Assembly (NCBI RefSeq): GCF_049316285.1
Contig: NZ_JBMOXA010000012.1
Coordinates: 1 to 64,000 of the forward strand
Direction of reading: 5' to 3'
DNA from: Rhodoferax_B sp049316285
GTDB lineage: Bacteria; Pseudomonadota; Gammaproteobacteria; Burkholderiales; Burkholderiaceae_C
Length of the DNA stretch: 64,000 nt
The number at the start of each line of letters is the position of its first letter. Within the stretch, counting starts at the first letter, position 1. Shown here piece after piece: positions 61,580 through 64,000 of the stretch. The notes beneath the pieces were generated by a model. That model did no database searches. It worked only from the letters and a program-made list of their open reading frames with translations, and was not told where the DNA came from. Position numbers and translations under genes: made by a program.

Positions 61580-61703
61580 CGTGACCGCGAGTTTGGCCGA
61601 GGTCCGGCAAGCCCCGGCTTCCGTTCTCAGAGCTGCGCGTTACCGTCCGGTCGCGGTGATGCGCCGTAACCAAGTCACCTTCTACATGTTGGAGCCACGC
61701 TAG
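61560..61703 (+). pseudogene. Phd/StbD-like antitoxin interrupted by TAG
   Basis: From ATG 61560 (behind GAAAGGG) 47 codons read like the N-terminal half of a Phd/YefM or StbD antitoxin: TASLAEVRQAPASVLRAA, then RPVAVMRRNQVTFYMLEPR. A TAG at 61701 follows. Past it, the same frame continues FELMMDELAGHL, which is what these families show next. The downstream frame stays open to 61860. A single-base change of a Leu codon to TAG is the simplest explanation. No RelE/StbE-type toxin gene is next to it. A truncated but functional DNA-binding peptide is the alternative. Confidence 0.6.
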
Positions 61704-61945
61704 TTTGAGTTGATGATGGACGAGCTGGCCGGCCACCTGTCCATCTTCCATGCCGAAGTCGAGCTCAATCGCACGCTTGTGGGATTCGGACAGTCTGGGA
61801 TGAGGAACCAAAACCAACGGGACGATTGTGTTCCATTCCGAGTCTTTCGCCAGGTCGGCTAGGGTTGGTACCGGAGCAGCGACACCACCTGTCGCATCCC
61901 TTGACCAGAATGCAAGGCATAACGCACTTCCGGAAAGGGACCGAA

Positions 61946-62344
61946 ATGTTTGGCTGGCTGCTCATGAGCGCGTGCATCCTACTCACTGAAACCCTTTCAT
62001 ATAGATGGGGAGGTTCTCTCTGGGCGCAGTTTTTGGCAGCCCTAACGACGGCGGCTGTGGTCATGTGCATGGGGCTTGTCTACGCCTTTATCGTGGAAAA
62101 AACCAAATCGAAGAAGCTTGAGTGCCCTCACCAAATCAACGTGCACGTGCTGGTCCCGCCTGGGTCTGTTCTTACCCCTTCTCCTTTGCCGTCCCCTAAG
62201 GCCACGGCGAATGAAACAAATGGCTTACATTTCCGAAGGCCCTTTAGTACCGTCCCTCCGTGGACCTCCTACCAGGGCTCCCAACAGTCGACTCACGTTA
62301 GCTTTACCGTCACGAAGAATCAAAAAAGTAAGGAAAAGAGATGA
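61946..62344 (+). CDS. Small membrane protein, unknown function
   Basis: From ATG 61946 (AAAGGGA upstream) the product has 132 residues. Two hydrophobic helices lie near the N-terminus (MFGWLLMSACILLTETLSY; WAQFLAALTTAAVVMCMG), then a basic turn and a Pro/Ser/Thr-rich cytoplasmic-type tail. The frame is open for 40 more codons upstream but without a ribosome site. Its stop overlaps the next start (ATGA), so the two genes are coupled. Confidence 0.6.
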   Translation: MFGWLLMSACILLTETLSYRWGGSLWAQFLAALTTAAVVMCMGLVYAFIVEKTKSKKLECPHQINVHVLVPPGSVLTPSPLPSPKATANETNGLHFRRPFSTVPPWTSYQGSQQSTHVSFTVTKNQKSKEKR

Positions 62345-63165
62345 TGCTAGGACTCGCGAAAGGTGCAGCAGGATTGGCCGCCGGAGCCGCACTGCCCAGT
62401 ATGACCAAAGCTATCTACAGCCTTTACGGCATGACCGGCTCCATCAACACCTTTGTGGATGGTCATATCGACCAGCTAAAGAACTCGAAGAACCAGACGG
62501 CTTCTCAAACAGGGGCCATCCTGGAGGGCGCGAAGTTCGGGTTTGGTTTGGGCTATCTCAGCTCGGTCATCGTCATCGCAGTCGGCCAGCATCTGCTCGG
62601 CAACACTCTCTCGGCAGTTGGCACCTTAGTGTCGGCCACCACGATGTCCAATCCAATTGCGATGACGTGTGCGGCAGTGGGCGCCATCTACTACGGTTGG
62701 CGTGCACTGGAGCCTGCCCAGCAGAATGCTATCGTGGACAGCGTGACCCGTGGGTTAGAGCTGGGCGCACAGCTCATCAAATCCGTTATCGATTTTCTGA
62801 TTACGCAAACCAAAGAGCTGGTTAGTTCTCAAACCGCGAGCGAGTTCAAGAAGCAGGTAATGGACTACGCCGACGCCGTCACCAAGGCGCTGAACGAAGC
62901 CGCTGGCAAAGTGGGAAATCTGATGGTCGAAGCCTCCGGCAAAGCGAACGACCTCCGCCAGGTCGCAGGCAGCGCGGCGACTGCGGCTGTTGAGAGCACC
63001 ACTGTTGCGTTGAAATCGGCGGCTAACTCCGCATCCGATGCGCTCCGGGTCGCCTATGAGAAGACGGGGCGAGCCGCCACCAATCTCGCGGGTTCTGCAA
63101 AGAAGACCTTGGGCTGGAACAAGCCAGAAGAGCCGGCCGCCTCCAAAGACCAGCCCTCGGTCTAG
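62341..63165 (+). CDS. Membrane protein with alanine-rich amphipathic repeats
   Basis: The 274-residue product has two Gly/Ala-rich membrane segments (about 66-86 and 92-120, the second with NPIAMTCAAVGAIYYGW). A long predicted amphipathic helix (about 150-260) follows, rich in Ala, Lys and Ser in an 11-residue-like rhythm (KSAANSASDALRVAYEKTG). Such repeats recall LEA-like or membrane-remodelling proteins. AAGGAAAAG precedes the tandem ATG. No family is recognised. With the preceding gene it forms a two-gene membrane unit in probable transposon cargo. Confidence 0.6.
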   Translation: MMLGLAKGAAGLAAGAALPSMTKAIYSLYGMTGSINTFVDGHIDQLKNSKNQTASQTGAILEGAKFGFGLGYLSSVIVIAVGQHLLGNTLSAVGTLVSATTMSNPIAMTCAAVGAIYYGWRALEPAQQNAIVDSVTRGLELGAQLIKSVIDFLITQTKELVSSQTASEFKKQVMDYADAVTKALNEAAGKVGNLMVEASGKANDLRQVAGSAATAAVESTTVALKSAANSASDALRVAYEKTGRAATNLAGSAKKTLGWNKPEEPAASKDQPSV

Positions 63166-63254
63166 GGTTCCCTGATTCGATTGGTCGATGGTCGCGACGC
63201 CTTGTGCTCACGACCCATTTCATGCCGCGTTCGCGCGTAGCACCACCATCAAAC

Positions 63255-64000
63255 ATGCCATCTGCGAATCACGATACCTTGGTGCACCGGCTGGTGGCCA
63301 TCCTCAGTAAGCTGAATCAGGGGGAGGCGTTAGAACCTAAAGCGCTGGCGCTTGAATTCAACGTCAGCTTGCGCACCATTCAGCGAGACCTCCACGAGCG
63401 CTTCCTGTATTTGCCACTCGAACAGAGCGAAGGCAAGTTCCGACTGCATCCGTCGTTCCTTGGAAAACTCACGCTCAAGGACGTGCATCACTTCGCGGCA
63501 CTGGCCGGTGTCAAGGGCTTGTTTCCTGGACTCTCCGAAGAGTTTCTGCGCGACATCTTCCACAACCGCGTCCACGATAGCCTGATGGTCAAAGGCCATC
63601 ATTACGAGGACTTGCGCGGCAAGGAACAGGACTTTAAGACGGTCGAGAAAGCCATCGCCGACCACCTTGAGGTGTCCTTCGAATACCCCGTGGAAGCTGG
63701 ATTGAAGCCCTATGTGGTGGAACCCTACAAACTCGTCAACAACAAAGGTGTGTGGTACCTGGCGGCCAAGCACCACGAGAAGCTCAAGACCTTTTCCTTC
63801 ACCAAGTTGGAGCGCATCACAGTAGGTGCCACCACCTTCATTCCAGACGCATCGGTGGATGCTCGACTCGCCCAGGAGGATGGCATCTGGCTGAGCGCGA
63901 ACCCCATCGATGTGGTGCTCAAAATCAACCCGTCGGTCGCAGGCTATTTCAAACGCCGAACCCTGGTCGCCAACCAGCACATTACCCGCGAGTTCCCGGA
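63255..64000 (+). CDS. WYL-domain transcriptional regulator, 3' end beyond the window
   Basis: From ATG 63255 about 248 residues are visible with no stop before the window ends; the family is usually about 300-330. An N-terminal winged helix-turn-helix (ALALEFNVSLRTIQRDLHER, about 31-50) is followed by a linker and the WYL domain with GVWYLAAKHHEKLKTFS (about 162-178), then the start of the C-terminal extension. WYL regulators bind DNA and sense nucleic-acid-type ligands, and often repress defence loci (for example BrxR and CapW). It may control the genes further right. Confidence 0.85.
   Translation, partial: MPSANHDTLVHRLVAILSKLNQGEALEPKALALEFNVSLRTIQRDLHERFLYLPLEQSEGKFRLHPSFLGKLTLKDVHHFAALAGVKGLFPGLSEEFLRDIFHNRVHDSLMVKGHHYEDLRGKEQDFKTVEKAIADHLEVSFEYPVEAGLKPYVVEPYKLVNNKGVWYLAAKHHEKLKTFSFTKLERITVGATTFIPDASVDARLAQEDGIWLSANPIDVVLKINPSVAGYFKRRTLVANQHITREFP

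Overview
The window looks like part of a betaproteobacterial chromosome, most likely Burkholderiales/Comamonadaceae. The base composition is GC-rich. The order rnpA-yidD-yidC-mnmE on one side and dnaA-dnaN-gyrB on the other, with rpmH and an origin-like gap between them, is the classical replication-origin neighbourhood. The metX-metW pair, Bug-type binding protein, kdsD-kdsC-lptC cluster and PEP-CTERM protein fit the same group. The genus is inference only.

Layout. (1) 1-8.3 kb: catabolic genes that match the homoprotocatechuate (3,4-dihydroxyphenylacetate) meta-cleavage pathway: ring-cleavage dioxygenase, semialdehyde dehydrogenase, FAH-fold isomerase/decarboxylase, hydratase, a LysR regulator, a Bug-type solute receptor and a cut-off MFS carrier. 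A PEP-CTERM exported protein sits among them. (2) 8.5-10.7 kb: a YidB-like protein and an M20 peptidase. (3) 10.7-19.3 kb: a sugar-acid cluster best explained as oxidative L-fucose catabolism: lactonase, aldose dehydrogenase, FucU mutarotase, GntR regulator, DapA-fold aldolase and a complete sugar ABC importer. (4) 19.3-32.4 kb: housekeeping genes (metW, metX, a GDT1-type Mn exporter behind a yybP-ykoY-like manganese riboswitch, two RRM/glycine-rich RNA-binding proteins, lptC-kdsC-kdsD, a CPA2 antiporter, apt, mnmE). (5) 32.4-40.9 kb: the origin region. (6) 41.1-53.5 kb: an accessory island directly behind gyrB with genes of anti-phage type: a HEPN/ApeA-like protein, a zinc-hook AAA ATPase with a small partner, and a 2000-residue DUF4011-helicase-Vsr-like nuclease. 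(7) 54.5-60.2 kb: a Tn7-like transposition operon (tnsA-tnsB-tnsC-tniQ), probably followed by its cargo: a small unknown gene, a HAD protein, a broken Phd/StbD-like antitoxin, a two-gene membrane unit and a WYL-domain regulator that runs off the window.

The most striking sequence-level signal is in the leaders of the two RRM genes (22.3-23.1 kb). Both carry the same promoter layout and leader box, and a hairpin that buries the Shine-Dalgarno sequence. Between the two copies a base inserted in one arm is matched by its complement inserted in the other, so the hairpin appears to be under selection. It could be a cold- or autoregulated RNA switch. Other notable points are the two-gene AAA/small-protein unit, the transglutaminase-like segment in the giant helicase, and the in-frame TAG in the antitoxin. 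No rRNA, tRNA or CRISPR array was seen. Transposon ends could not be fixed by eye.
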